A stretch of DNA of 64,000 bases, taken from the NCBI GenBank assembly GCA_963800255.1, contig CAWDAK010000015.1:247341-311340 (forward strand), read 5' to 3'. The position numbers were made by a program, and so were the translations under genes. Source of the stretch: DATFVA01 sp963800255. GTDB lineage: Bacteria > Bacteroidota > Ignavibacteria > Ignavibacteriales > Ignavibacteriaceae. The notes below the pieces were generated by a model, which was not told where the DNA came from, did no database searches, and saw nothing but the letters and a program-made list of their open reading frames with translations. Below, one piece after another: positions 53,379 to 63,265 of the stretch (position 1 is its first letter; each line of letters begins with the position of its first letter).

Positions 53379-55270
53379 CAATTCTCATATGGTACATCCT
53401 CCCCTTCCAGATCCTCTTTTATAAGCTGTTTTTCTCTTAACAGATCCCTGATCTCTTTCAGGAGGTCAATCCTTCTATCTTCATCAGCAAGTGACTGCAT
53501 TGAATTGTTAAGGATAGTTATTTTATCCTCAACCTGCTTTAACTTAAATTTCTTTACTGCATCAGATGAATGCTTCTTCAATATTTTTTCGAAATCAACC
53601 GAGGGATTGATATCATCCCAGTTTTTACTGATCTGGTATTTTTCAAACGACAATTCTCTTGAATATGATTTTGCATCCTCGTCATTCAGCTTTTCAATCA
53701 AGGCTGCAGCAGTAAGGTCATCATCATGGAGAACAGCAGAATGAACAAGTTCGGCTAAATCCTTATGAATACTTATTTGAAACTCATCAGGTTTTATGTG
53801 CCTTAGTATAAAATCGCAGGTTTCCCTGTTTCCTTCAAGGAGCAGCTTTACCAGTTCCCGTTCAAGACTTACAGTTTCCAGGGTCAGCTTTACTTCTGAT
53901 TTTAATACAGTATTTTCTTTCTGAACCGATTTCCTCTGCTGCCTGTTGTCTTCAACCGTTTTTTGCCTGTTTAATCCCGCTTTAATTTTATCATATTCGC
54001 TCTCTATGAGTTTTTCTCTCAGGTTAAACTTTTTGGCAATATTTTTAATCAGAATATTTACCTTTAATTCATCATTTATCAAGGCAAGAGGTCTTACAAG
54101 ATCACGGATCGCTTCGGTTGTTTTTGCGGGATCTTCAAACATTCCCAGCGAAGCATAATAATCTGATTGATATTCAAGGAAATTTTTTGCCGACTTTATA
54201 AGTTCATCAAACTTCTCTTTGCCGTAATTGTTCACGTAAGAATCTGGATCTTCTCCCTGTGGGAGTGAAACAATTTTAATCTCAAAATCTTTTCTAAGCA
54301 GGATTTCAATACTTCTCATCGCGGCTTTTATTCCTGCCGCATCTGCATCAAAAAGAAGAACAACGTTTTTTGTATACCGTGATAAAAGCTGCACCTGGTC
54401 TTCTGTAAGCGCTGTACCCGAGACAGCCACAACATTTTTTATCCCGCTCTGGTAGAGGGAGATAAGATCCATATAACCTTCAACAAGGATAGCTTTATCA
54501 AGTCTTCTTATTTCGTCTTTGGCGTGCGACAATCCATAGAGGATTCTGCCCTTAACATATATAAGTGACTCTGGTGAATTAAGGTATTTTGCGGATCCTT
54601 CTTTTTTTTCAAGTATTCTGCCGGCAAATGCCACAACCCTGCCGTTTGGCGAAAAAATGGGAAAGATTATCCTTGAAGAAAATTTATCGTATAATCTGCC
54701 TTCCTTTGATTTTCCAATAAGTCCCAGGTCAAGTGCCTTATCGATATCTATTTTCTTTTCCTGCAGAAAGTGAAGGAGGTTATCCCACCCGTTAGGAGCA
54801 TAACCCAGACCAAAAGCTCTCATCGTTGCAGGCTTTATCTTCCTGTTCTGGAAATAATTAAGTGCAATTTCGCCCTCATCTGAATTAAGCAGATTTTTTG
54901 AAAAGTATCTTGCGGTTTCAGTGTTGATATCGTAAAGGACTTCCTGTTCAGACTGACGTTCATCCGACTCCTGCTGTTCGGGTTCAAGTGGGATACCCAG
55001 CTCTTCAGCAAGTTCCTGTACCGCTTCAACAAACGAAATCTTCTCATATTCCATCAGGAACTTATAGACGTTACCGCCTGTATGGCAGCCAAAACAATGA
55101 AATATCTGCTTTTCTTCACTTACAGTAAAAGATGGGGTTTTTTCTGAATGGAAAGGACAAAGTCCAAGGAAGTTTTTCCCCCGCTTCCTTAGCTGCACAT
55201 ACCCTGAGATAACATCAACAATACTCGCCGCGGAACGTATTTCTTCTATTTTATTCTCGGAAATTCTCAT
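53378..55270 (-). CDS. dnaG: DNA primase
   Basis: A 630-residue primase synthesising RNA primers at the replication fork. The N-terminal CHC2 zinc ribbon has C38, H41, C59 and C62. The TOPRIM core (about 258-345) shows VEGYMDL and the DxD metal motif in LLFDADAAG. The C-terminal third (about 440-630) is a divergent DnaB-helicase-interacting domain with long helices. The length is typical. It is divergent from ispG and ends at a hairpin. Confidence 0.96.
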   Translation of the reverse strand: MRISENKIEEIRSAASIVDVISGYVQLRKRGKNFLGLCPFHSEKTPSFTVSEEKQIFHCFGCHTGGNVYKFLMEYEKISFVEAVQELAEELGIPLEPEQQESDERQSEQEVLYDINTETARYFSKNLLNSDEGEIALNYFQNRKIKPATMRAFGLGYAPNGWDNLLHFLQEKKIDIDKALDLGLIGKSKEGRLYDKFSSRIIFPIFSPNGRVVAFAGRILEKKEGSAKYLNSPESLIYVKGRILYGLSHAKDEIRRLDKAILVEGYMDLISLYQSGIKNVVAVSGTALTEDQVQLLSRYTKNVVLLFDADAAGIKAAMRSIEILLRKDFEIKIVSLPQGEDPDSYVNNYGKEKFDELIKSAKNFLEYQSDYYASLGMFEDPAKTTEAIRDLVRPLALINDELKVNILIKNIAKKFNLREKLIESEYDKIKAGLNRQKTVEDNRQQRKSVQKENTVLKSEVKLTLETVSLERELVKLLLEGNRETCDFILRHIKPDEFQISIHKDLAELVHSAVLHDDDLTAAALIEKLNDEDAKSYSRELSFEKYQISKNWDDINPSVDFEKILKKHSSDAVKKFKLKQVEDKITILNNSMQSLADEDRRIDLLKEIRDLLREKQLIKEDLEGEDVPYEN

Positions 55271-55519
55271 AGTGACTTTTATGAACCGAAATCATTTATA
55301 ATTAACTAAAATTCAATTTAAGGAATAAATACAAAATTCTCGCTTACAAAATAAGTTACTTTTATGCTGCCGATAAACACAGGGATAGATTTTAACACAA
55401 TTATGCATTCAATGAGTACGGGGTATTTGTTATATTTGCTGATGTGACAGGCTTGAATTCGGAACTTTTTTTTAATAAAAAAGATCTAATATTATATCTA
55501 AACCGGTAAGAATATTTTA

Positions 55520-57529
55520 ATGATTGAATCGATAAGTAAGGCAAAAAAATACTGCAATAGTCTCACCTCTTATTCACGTTATAAAACAAGAGTTGTAAAT
55601 GTGGGGGATATACCGCTTGGAGGCGACTATCCTATAAGAATTCAGTCGATGACTATTACCGATTCGATGGACACAAAAGCCACCGTTGAACAGACGATTA
55701 GAATGGTTGAATCGGGATGCGATTATGTAAGGATTACAGCCCCGAGTAAACTTGAAGCACAGAATCTTCAGAATATTAAAAATGAATTGAGACAGAGGGG
55801 ATATAAGGTGCCTCTGATTGCCGACATTCACTTTACGCCCAATGCCGCCGAAATTGCCGCAAGAATAGTCGAAAAGGTGAGGGTTAATCCGGGGAACTAC
55901 GCCGACAGGAAAAAGTTCAATATTATAGAGTATACGGATACACAGTACCAGGAGGAACTCGATAGGATAAGACAGAAGTTTACTCCTCTTGTTAAGATAT
56001 GCAAAGAATACGGTACTGCGATGAGGATCGGGACGAATCATGGTTCCCTTTCCGATAGAATTATGAGCAGATATGGCGATACTCCGCTGGGTATGGTTGA
56101 GTCAGCCCTGGAGTTTGTTAGGATATGTGAAGACCTTGATTACAGAGAGATTGTTCTTTCAATGAAAGCCAGCAATCCCCAGGTGATGGTGCAGGCATAC
56201 CGTCTTCTTATAATAAAGATGGAAGAGGAAGGGATGAATTACCCTACTCACCTGGGAGTAACGGAAGCGGGTGGAGGTGAAGACGGAAGAATAAAATCTG
56301 CTCTCGGTATCGGAACTCTCCTTGAGGATGGAATTGGTGATACTGTGCGCGTTTCGCTCACTGAGGATCCTGAATTTGAAGCTCCTGTTGCTATTGAACT
56401 TGTTGAAAGGTACAGGGATCGTAAGAATCATAAGGAAATTGTTCCTGTTACAGATGTACCGGTAGACCCACTTCAATATATAAGGCGGCATACTTTTGAA
56501 GTGATGAACATCGGAGGATCGAATGTTCCTGTAGTTGCAGCCGATTATTCAAACCGAAGTATTTCAGAACCAGGAGTCCTGGCTGATATCGGGTACCGCT
56601 ATAATGCTGAAACCGACAAATGGAATGTAAGCGACAGTGCCGCTGATTTATTGTTCACGGGAGATCAGAATCCACTCTTTGAACTCCCTTTGGGACTGAA
56701 GCAGGTAAAGAACTACGAATCCTGGAAAAACGACCGTAAGGGTTTCCCGCTGCTTACACCCGGCAGTTACTTAAATACAAAAGATCTTTCTGATTCCTTC
56801 AATTTAGTTCAGCTTGAATTAAAAGGACTTACAACAGAAATATTGAACAGACTTAAAGAAGATAAAACAGCAGTTCTTCTTTTAACAACTGACAATCTTC
56901 ACGGAATGGCTGAACAAAGACGGGCTTTCTTTGAGCTGATGAATAACGGGGTCGAAAACCCCGTGATCATCAAAAGAACTTATGATAATATTGATATAGA
57001 CCAGCTGCGGCTATTTACATCTACTGACATCGGGGGGCTGCTTATTGACGGGTTGGGAGACGGAGTATGGGTTACCTTAAAAGGTAAGTTAAAAGATGAA
57101 GAAAAAGAGTTTAATGATCACAACAAACTGGTAAGAAAATTTGTAAATATTCGAGAGTCGTATGAGACGGTTATTAACCGTACACTCTTTGGAATTCTGC
57201 AGGCTGCAAGGGTAAGGATATCGAAAACTGAATACATTGCCTGTCCATCCTGTGGAAGAACTCTTTTCGATCTGCAGATTACAACAGAGAAAATAAGAAA
57301 ACGGACAGAACACCTGAAAGGTGTGAAAATAGCGGTGATGGGATGTATTGTTAATGGTCCCGGTGAAATGGCAGACGCTGATTATGGATATGTAGGATCG
57401 GGAGTTGGAAAGATTACCCTCTACCGTGCAAAGGATGTTGTGAAGAAAAATGTACCTGCTGAAAACGCTGTAGATGAGCTGATAGAGCTGATAAAGGAAG
57501 ACGAAAACTGGATCGAACCAATAAATTAA
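55520..57529 (+). CDS. ispG: 4-hydroxy-3-methylbut-2-enyl diphosphate synthase (long form)
   Basis: A 669-residue GcpE-type iron-sulfur enzyme of the MEP isoprenoid pathway. The N-terminal TIM barrel (about 20-290) and C-terminal reductase-like domain (about 540-665) flank a large middle insertion, the long form found in Bacteroidota/Chlorobi and plants. The [4Fe-4S] ligands are C575, C578, C609 and E616 (CPSC, then CIVNGPGE). It gives the precursor for the quinone and undecaprenyl lipids. A terminator hairpin follows at 57681-57716. Confidence 0.95.
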   Translation: MIESISKAKKYCNSLTSYSRYKTRVVNVGDIPLGGDYPIRIQSMTITDSMDTKATVEQTIRMVESGCDYVRITAPSKLEAQNLQNIKNELRQRGYKVPLIADIHFTPNAAEIAARIVEKVRVNPGNYADRKKFNIIEYTDTQYQEELDRIRQKFTPLVKICKEYGTAMRIGTNHGSLSDRIMSRYGDTPLGMVESALEFVRICEDLDYREIVLSMKASNPQVMVQAYRLLIIKMEEEGMNYPTHLGVTEAGGGEDGRIKSALGIGTLLEDGIGDTVRVSLTEDPEFEAPVAIELVERYRDRKNHKEIVPVTDVPVDPLQYIRRHTFEVMNIGGSNVPVVAADYSNRSISEPGVLADIGYRYNAETDKWNVSDSAADLLFTGDQNPLFELPLGLKQVKNYESWKNDRKGFPLLTPGSYLNTKDLSDSFNLVQLELKGLTTEILNRLKEDKTAVLLLTTDNLHGMAEQRRAFFELMNNGVENPVIIKRTYDNIDIDQLRLFTSTDIGGLLIDGLGDGVWVTLKGKLKDEEKEFNDHNKLVRKFVNIRESYETVINRTLFGILQAARVRISKTEYIACPSCGRTLFDLQITTEKIRKRTEHLKGVKIAVMGCIVNGPGEMADADYGYVGSGVGKITLYRAKDVVKKNVPAENAVDELIELIKEDENWIEPIN

Positions 57530-57680
57530 TCGGGGCACTGGCTCGATTGTTGATTATTAAGGATTGATCTGGTATATTTAGAGACTTGATATGGATAAAC
57601 TAATTTTAGAAAAACTTAAATTTCTCGATCTTGTTAAAAATTCTGCTCCCAAAAAAACCATAAAAGCAGAGAAATTATAA

Positions 57681-57716
57681 AAATGCACTTCAAAATTTAG
57701 AAGTGCATTTTTTTTT
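57681..57716 (+). terminator. Intrinsic terminator/attenuator between ispG and nif3
   Basis: Perfect 11-bp stem AAATGCACTTC (57681-57691) with GAAGTGCATTT (57700-57710), then six more T. The nif3 start codon (57720-57722) is only 4 nt beyond the T-run, and the sequence GAAGTGCATT recurs at 57722-57731, so the left arm has two possible partners. This is consistent with a simple terminator or with an attenuator. Confidence 0.8.
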
Positions 57717-57719
57717 GCT

Positions 57720-58841
57720 ATGAAGTGCATTGAAATAATTAAATATCTGGAACAATGGGCTCCCAAAGAAACAGCCTGGGAAAGGGACAATGTAGGATTG
57801 CAGGTAGGATCCGGTGAAAGAGATATAAAAAATATTTTCCTCTGTCTGGATGTGACTCCCTCTGCGGTGGATGAAGCTGTACGGAAGTCGTGCAATCTGA
57901 TGATTTCCCATCATCCCCTATTCTTTAATCCCCTCAAAAGAATTTCAACCGATGCAGATCCCCGGTCAAAGGTTATAGAGAAGCTTATCAAGAATGATAT
58001 TACACTTTATTCAGCACATACAAACCTTGATTATACAAGGGACGGTGTAAGTTTCAGACTGGCAAAGCAGCTTGGACTTAAAGATATTGATTTCCTAATC
58101 CGGCTTAAAGCTAACCAGGTTAAACTTGCAGTTTTTATTCCTGAAGATTCTCTTGAAAAAGTATCCGATGCTATTTTTGATGCCGGCGGAGGCATGATAG
58201 GTGAATATTCAAACTGCAGCTTCAGAGTTCCCGGGAAAGGGACTTTCAAAGGTTCCGATAAAACTAATCCTGCATCCGGAACAAAGGAAGTTTTTGAGAC
58301 GGTTAACGAAATAAGACTTGAAGTAATTGTCGATTCCTGGAAACTGAAAAATGTGCTTTCAGCAATGCTGAAGGTTCATCCTTACGAAGAACCCGCATAC
58401 GATATATACCCTCTTAAGAATGAAAATATGAACCATGGAATTGGTGCGGCCGGCATGCTGGATAAACCAATGGATGCAGAAGAATTCCTTCTGTATGTAA
58501 GCGATAAGCTTAAGGTGAGAAACTTCAGGTACACTGGAGGAGGAAAGAAGAAAATAAAAAAAGCTGCTGTATGCGGCGGTTCCGGAAGCGAATATATAAA
58601 AGATGCGGTAAAAGCGGGAGCCGATGCTTTTATAACAGCGGATGTAAAATACCATACTTTTCAGGAAGCAGAAGACGATATTCTACTGATTGATGCGGGG
58701 CATTACGAGACTGAGATCTTTGCAATGGATGAGGTAAGGGAGAAACTTGAACCTCTTCTTAATAAGCAGATAAAAATTTTTAATTACAGTAAAACTACAA
58801 ACCCGGTAAAATTTTTTATAAATAAAAAGGAGAATGTATAA
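57720..58841 (+). CDS. Nif3-like dinuclear metal center protein
   Basis: A 373-residue Nif3/YbgI/YqfO protein with N- and C-terminal metal-binding halves and a central PII/CutA-like insertion (about 130-250). The metal-ligand segments are DNVGLQVG, SHHPLFF, SAHTNLDYT and, near the C-terminus, DAGHYETE. Members are often annotated as GTP cyclohydrolase 1 type 2 homologues, with an uncertain role. The start is the ATG at 57720, right after a terminator T-run and without a Shine-Dalgarno. Its stop overlaps the region of the next gene's start. Confidence 0.9.
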   Translation: MKCIEIIKYLEQWAPKETAWERDNVGLQVGSGERDIKNIFLCLDVTPSAVDEAVRKSCNLMISHHPLFFNPLKRISTDADPRSKVIEKLIKNDITLYSAHTNLDYTRDGVSFRLAKQLGLKDIDFLIRLKANQVKLAVFIPEDSLEKVSDAIFDAGGGMIGEYSNCSFRVPGKGTFKGSDKTNPASGTKEVFETVNEIRLEVIVDSWKLKNVLSAMLKVHPYEEPAYDIYPLKNENMNHGIGAAGMLDKPMDAEEFLLYVSDKLKVRNFRYTGGGKKKIKKAAVCGGSGSEYIKDAVKAGADAFITADVKYHTFQEAEDDILLIDAGHYETEIFAMDEVREKLEPLLNKQIKIFNYSKTTNPVKFFINKKENV

Positions 58842-58842
58842 A

Positions 58843-59568
58843 TTGGTAAACAGACTAAAAACCCTGTATGAATTACAACAGATTGATGACCAGCTGGATG
58901 AGCTTGAAGAACTCCGGGGGGATTTACCAAATGCTGTTCAGGCATTGCGGGATAAAATAGACGGCATCAAAAACCAGGTGACGGAAAAGGAAACTAAACG
59001 AAAAGATTCGCTTGAAAAAAGAGACGAGAACGAAGAAGAAGCCGAGAAGCTGAAAGCGAATCAGAAAAAGTTTAAAGCACAGCTTTACCAGGTAAGGAAT
59101 AACAAGGAATATGATGCTTTAACTAAAGAAATAGATCATACCGAAGAACAGATAACTAAATTCGAGGCAGAGAATGATGCATTGGCAGATCAGAGTAAGA
59201 CACTTGCCGAGGATATCGAAGCTCTGACTCCTCAACTTGGTGAGCTTAACGAGGAATTAAAGGTTAAAGAAGCCGACCTCAAAGAGATCATTAAGGCGAA
59301 TGAGAAAGAAGAAGCAAAACTGCGTGCACAGAGGAAAGAAATCGAGGCACAGACAAAGAAACCCGATTATTCAGCCTATATGCGTATAAGAAAAGCTAAA
59401 AAAGGGCAGGCAGTTTCAACTATAAAAAGGTCCGCCTGTTCCGGCTGCCATAATATAGTTCCGTCGCAAAGGCAGCTTGAAATAAGAAGAAATAATAAAC
59501 TATTCTTCTGTGAATACTGCGGCAGAATATTGGTTTCACCTGAAATAGCTGAGCTTACTGAAGAATAA
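58843..59568 (+). CDS. Coiled-coil zinc-ribbon protein (DUF164/CT398-like)
   Basis: A protein of 241 residues with a long coiled coil (about 10-170, rich in Glu/Lys/Gln) and a C-terminal zinc ribbon (about 193-230, CSGC...CEYCG). The C4-type zinc-ribbon/CT398 family resembles a two-helix hairpin with a putative nucleic-acid-binding ribbon; its function is unclear. The TTG at 58843 is preferred because AAGGAG lies 10 nt upstream; an in-frame ATG at 58834 would be only 1 nt from the ribosome binding site. It is co-transcribed with nif3, as commonly seen. Confidence 0.82.
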   Translation: MVNRLKTLYELQQIDDQLDELEELRGDLPNAVQALRDKIDGIKNQVTEKETKRKDSLEKRDENEEEAEKLKANQKKFKAQLYQVRNNKEYDALTKEIDHTEEQITKFEAENDALADQSKTLAEDIEALTPQLGELNEELKVKEADLKEIIKANEKEEAKLRAQRKEIEAQTKKPDYSAYMRIRKAKKGQAVSTIKRSACSGCHNIVPSQRQLEIRRNNKLFFCEYCGRILVSPEIAELTEE

Positions 59569-59763
59569 TCTCAGGTTCGAAAAAAAATAGAAATATTTCC
59601 TTCTGTTTTTAAGGGAAATCTCCATTAAAGACCAGCCTACAGATCTTTTCTGCTGACTTATGGCGTTTAATTTATTATATTCGCCTCAGTTAAATATCAA
59701 ATATCATTTCTTTTAGTTTATAAATTATAAGAGATTGAAAAGAGTTTAAAGAATAAAAATACA

Positions 59764-60194
59764 GTTCAGAACGGGCAATTGCTCTTCCGGTAACGGATGG
59801 GAGGAAAGTCCGAACTTCACAGAACAGAGTGCCGGGTAACACCCGGGAGTTGTATGGAGAAATCTTATAACTACGGAAAGTGCCACAGAAAATATACCGT
59901 CCCGGTTTTTATCGGGATAAGGGTGAAAAGGCAGGTTAAGAGCCTACCGCGGTAATGGCAACATTGCCGGTCCCGAAAGGGAGCCCGTTTTTACGGGTCA
60001 TGGCAAACCCCACTCGAAGCAAGGTCAAATATGGAGATTAACCTATTAATAGTGCGTAGTTGTTCGCTTCGTTACCCGCCAAAACGGGTATGATCTCCGG
60101 GTAGACCGCTGGAGCACTGCAGCAATGCAGAGCCAAGACAAATAATTGCCGTCCCGTTCTCCGGGATTACAAAATTCGGCTTACAGTTCTGAGC
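59764..60194 (+). ncRNA. rnpB: RNase P RNA (class A)
   Basis: The universally conserved core is present: GAGGAAAGTCCG (P4 5' half), the GTGCCGGGTAACACCCGG hairpin, AGGGTGAAAAGG, a GCAAACCCCACTCGAAGCAAGG segment, GGGTAGACCGCT and the 3' ACAAAATTCGGCTTACAG. The P1 helix pairs 59764-59772 (GTTCAGAAC) with 60186-60194 (GTTCTGAGC), which sets the ends. It processes the 5' ends of tRNA precursors. It lies in the gap between the zinc-ribbon gene and recJ. Confidence 0.96.
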
Positions 60195-60237
60195 AGTGTT
60201 TTGTTCTTTTAAAATTTTTATCTCTTAAAAGAGTATT

Positions 60238-61968
60238 ATGCCAGAAAAACGCTGGAAAATAAGAGACGTCATCGATGACTATGTTACAAGGTCGTTGGCT
60301 GATTCGCTTAATATCTCAGAGGTATTAGCCAGGCTGCTTGTTTTGAGAGATATAAGAACTTTTACCCAGGCCAAAAATTTTTTCCGCCCCTCAATTGAAT
60401 CCATTCACGATCCTTTCCTTATGGACGGAATGGAACCCGCTACTTACCGTGTTATCCAGGCTTTAACATGTAATGAGAAGATAACCGTTTACGGCGATTA
60501 CGATGTTGACGGAACATGTTCCACTGCATTACTCTATCTTTTCCTTAAGGAGCTTGGGGCAAATGCTGAATATTACATCCCCAAAAGATTGACTGAAGGT
60601 TATGGTGTTTCTGCAGCCGGCGTTGAGTATATAAAAAGCCGCGGCACTTCTCTTATGATAGCAGTCGACTGCGGTATTACCGCCATCGAAGAAACAGACC
60701 TTGTAAATAAACTTGGTATGGATCTTATAATCTGCGATCATCATCAGCCGAAAGAACAAATACCCAATGCTTACGCTGTGCTTGATCCCTTAAAACCAGC
60801 ATGCAACTATCCATTTAAATATTTATCGGGAGCCGGGATTGCATTTAAACTTGCACAGGGAGTATCCGAAAGGATCGGGAAGCGGGAACTGCCGATGCAG
60901 TACCTCGACCTTGTGGCTCTTGCTGCAGCAGCCGATATTGTACCCCTTGTTGATGAAAACCGGGCGCTGGTAAGCGAAGGTATAAAAATTATTAACGATA
61001 ATCCCCGCCCCGGCGTGGAAGCGCTGATATCTAAAAGCAATATACATCCCGGGAATCTTAACACAGGGCAGATAGTTTTTACTCTCGCTCCAAGGATAAA
61101 TGCGGTAGGCAGGCTTGGCGATGCCGAACGGGCCGTTGAGTTGATGATTACAAAGGATAAAGCTGAGGCGCTTAAACTTGCACAGGTGCTTGAGACAGAA
61201 AATTATGAAAGAAGAAAAATTGATGTTGATACATTTGACAGCGCACTCGATCTGGTTGAAAGTACAATCGATCTGAAAGAAGAATTATCAATAATACTTC
61301 ATCAGGAAGCATGGCACCCAGGCGTAATAGGAATTGTAGCTTCAAGACTTGTTGAAAAATTTTACCGCCCCACCATAATGCTTACAACCGTTGATGGTGT
61401 TGCAAAAGGTTCCGCCAGGAGCATATCCAATTTCAATATTTATGAGGCTCTTAAAAAGTGCGAGGATCTGCTTATTCATTTCGGCGGTCACCAGGCGGCG
61501 GCTGGATTAGCGGTTGAGGTTGATAAAATAAACGAGTTCAAACTAAAATTTAACCAGATTGTGAGAGAAACTGTTACCGAGGCAGATCTTTTTCCAGAGG
61601 TTCATATTGACTCTAAGCTTAAATTTTCAGAAATAACACCTAAGTTTTTGAGAATTATTGACTTGTTTTCTCCTTTTGGTCCCGGCAATACGAGACCTGT
61701 GTTTTTGTCAGAGGAGGTTAGCACTGCCTCAGCTCCGAGAATTGTGGGAAATGATCACCTCCTTGTTACACTGAAGCAAAATGGCTGCGAAAGAGTATTT
61801 GATTGCATAGGATTTAATATGGGAAGTTATTGCGGTATAATTGGTAAGGATGGACAGGTATTCGATATCGTTTATTCTATTGATAGAACTGTGAGAGACG
61901 GAAGGATATTCCCTCAGTTTAAAATTAAAGATCTAAAAGTATTAGAAAATAAACAGGAGACATCTTAA
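60238..61968 (+). CDS. recJ: Single-stranded-DNA-specific exonuclease RecJ
   Basis: A 576-residue DHH-family 5'-3' exonuclease for recombination and repair. The first DHH motifs are D87-Y-D89-V-D91 and D167-H168-H169, followed by the DHHA1 motif GGHQAAAG near residue 420. A C-terminal OB-fold follows (about 465-570). It is the first gene of a tight recJ-yebC-ruvC-ruvA run; its stop codon is immediately followed by the yebC ATG. Confidence 0.95.
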   Translation: MPEKRWKIRDVIDDYVTRSLADSLNISEVLARLLVLRDIRTFTQAKNFFRPSIESIHDPFLMDGMEPATYRVIQALTCNEKITVYGDYDVDGTCSTALLYLFLKELGANAEYYIPKRLTEGYGVSAAGVEYIKSRGTSLMIAVDCGITAIEETDLVNKLGMDLIICDHHQPKEQIPNAYAVLDPLKPACNYPFKYLSGAGIAFKLAQGVSERIGKRELPMQYLDLVALAAAADIVPLVDENRALVSEGIKIINDNPRPGVEALISKSNIHPGNLNTGQIVFTLAPRINAVGRLGDAERAVELMITKDKAEALKLAQVLETENYERRKIDVDTFDSALDLVESTIDLKEELSIILHQEAWHPGVIGIVASRLVEKFYRPTIMLTTVDGVAKGSARSISNFNIYEALKKCEDLLIHFGGHQAAAGLAVEVDKINEFKLKFNQIVRETVTEADLFPEVHIDSKLKFSEITPKFLRIIDLFSPFGPGNTRPVFLSEEVSTASAPRIVGNDHLLVTLKQNGCERVFDCIGFNMGSYCGIIGKDGQVFDIVYSIDRTVRDGRIFPQFKIKDLKVLENKQETS

Positions 61969-62706
61969 ATGTCAGGTCACTCGAAGTGGGCAACGATTAA
62001 AAGAAAAAAGGGGGCGCTGGATGCCAAGCGCGGAAAAATGTTCACCAAATTAATCAAAGAGCTTACAATTGCTGCAAGGGAAGGCGGAGGTGATCCGGCT
62101 GCAAATCCCCGACTGCGTTTAGCAGTGGATAATGCCAAGGCAGCTAATATGCCTCAGGATAATATTGAAAGAGCAATAAAAAAAGCTACCGGTGAACTTG
62201 AAGGCGTTACCTATCTTGAACTTACTTACGAAGGATACGGACCATCGGGTATTGCCATACTCGTTGAAGTAGCTACCGATAATAAAAACAGAATAGTTGC
62301 TGAGGTAAGACATAATTTCAGTAAATACGGCGGCAGTATGGGCGAGAACGGATCTGTTGCGTGGATGTTCGACAGGAAAGGAGTTATCACTCTTCCTAAG
62401 CAGGGGAAAACTGAAGACGATATTATGGAAATCATTCTTGATGCCGGAGCTGAAGATCTTCAGGCTGAAGAGGAATATTTTGAGATTCAGACTCCCCTCG
62501 AGAGCTTTGAACCTGTCCGTAAAGCACTGGCCGATAAAGATCTTTCAATAGAAAATGCTTCCCTTCAATGGATTGCCAAAAATACTATCCCCGTTTCCGG
62601 GGAAGAAGCAGAAAAAGTAATGAAGCTAATAGATGCAATGGAAGATAATGATGACGTTCAGAATGTATATTCCAATGCGGATATTGACGAAAGTTCAATA
62701 AACTAA
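61969..62706 (+). CDS. yebC: YebC/PmpR-family regulatory protein
   Basis: A 245-residue member of the YebC/TACO1 family, which binds DNA or ribosomes and affects transcription or translation. The N-terminal motif MSGHSKWATIKRKKG and the segments GGGDPAANPRLR and GEGGSMGENGSVAWMF-like pattern are diagnostic. It begins on the base after the recJ stop and has AGGAGA upstream. It is adjacent to ruvC, a common genomic arrangement. Confidence 0.95.
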   Translation: MSGHSKWATIKRKKGALDAKRGKMFTKLIKELTIAAREGGGDPAANPRLRLAVDNAKAANMPQDNIERAIKKATGELEGVTYLELTYEGYGPSGIAILVEVATDNKNRIVAEVRHNFSKYGGSMGENGSVAWMFDRKGVITLPKQGKTEDDIMEIILDAGAEDLQAEEEYFEIQTPLESFEPVRKALADKDLSIENASLQWIAKNTIPVSGEEAEKVMKLIDAMEDNDDVQNVYSNADIDESSIN

Positions 62707-62712
62707 AAATAA

Positions 62713-63252
62713 ATGATTATTCTTGGAGTTGACCCCGGAACAAATTTAACAGGTTTCGGGGTAATTAATTACAATAAAAATATATTTAACCGCGTAACTC
62801 ACGGACTAATCAAACTGCCTCCTTCCAAACCTTTATCCATTAAACTTGAAATAATTTATGATGAACTAGATAGGCTGATCAAGCTGTATAAACCGGATGA
62901 ATTTGCTATCGAAACAGCCTTCTATGGAAAGAATGTGCAATCTGCAATGAAAATCGGCTATGCCAGGGGTGTCTCTATATTGGCCGCGGCTCATAATAAA
63001 CTTCCTACCAGTGAGTATTCTCCCCGGGAAGTAAAGCAGTCGATTGTGGGCAACGGTGCTGCCTCGAAAGATCAGGTGGGGTTTATGATAAGAACCTTAC
63101 TTGAGATAAAAACGGTGAAAATGAAATCTGATGAGAGTGACGCACTTGCAATCGCCCTCTGTCATGCTTTCAGATTAAAATCGGTTACGAAAAAGAGTAA
63201 AGACTGGAAATCCTTCGTTGAAGCATTTCCGGATAGAGTAATTAATGAATAA
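62713..63252 (+). CDS. ruvC: Holliday junction endonuclease RuvC
   Basis: A 179-residue resolvase cutting Holliday junctions. The four catalytic acids are all present: D7 (GVDPGT), E67 (AIETAFYG), D140 and D143 (SDESDALAIAL). The length is typical. It starts 6 bp after yebC and precedes ruvA by 13 bp, forming a recombination-repair operon with recJ. Confidence 0.97.
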   Translation: MIILGVDPGTNLTGFGVINYNKNIFNRVTHGLIKLPPSKPLSIKLEIIYDELDRLIKLYKPDEFAIETAFYGKNVQSAMKIGYARGVSILAAAHNKLPTSEYSPREVKQSIVGNGAASKDQVGFMIRTLLEIKTVKMKSDESDALAIALCHAFRLKSVTKKSKDWKSFVEAFPDRVINE

Positions 63253-63265
63253 TTTTTAATTATAT

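Noticed and set aside
57591..57680. 29-codon frame between ispG and its terminator
   Set aside because: No ribosome binding site, no recognisable protein and a low-complexity Lys/Leu composition; it is more likely untranslated leader before the hairpin.
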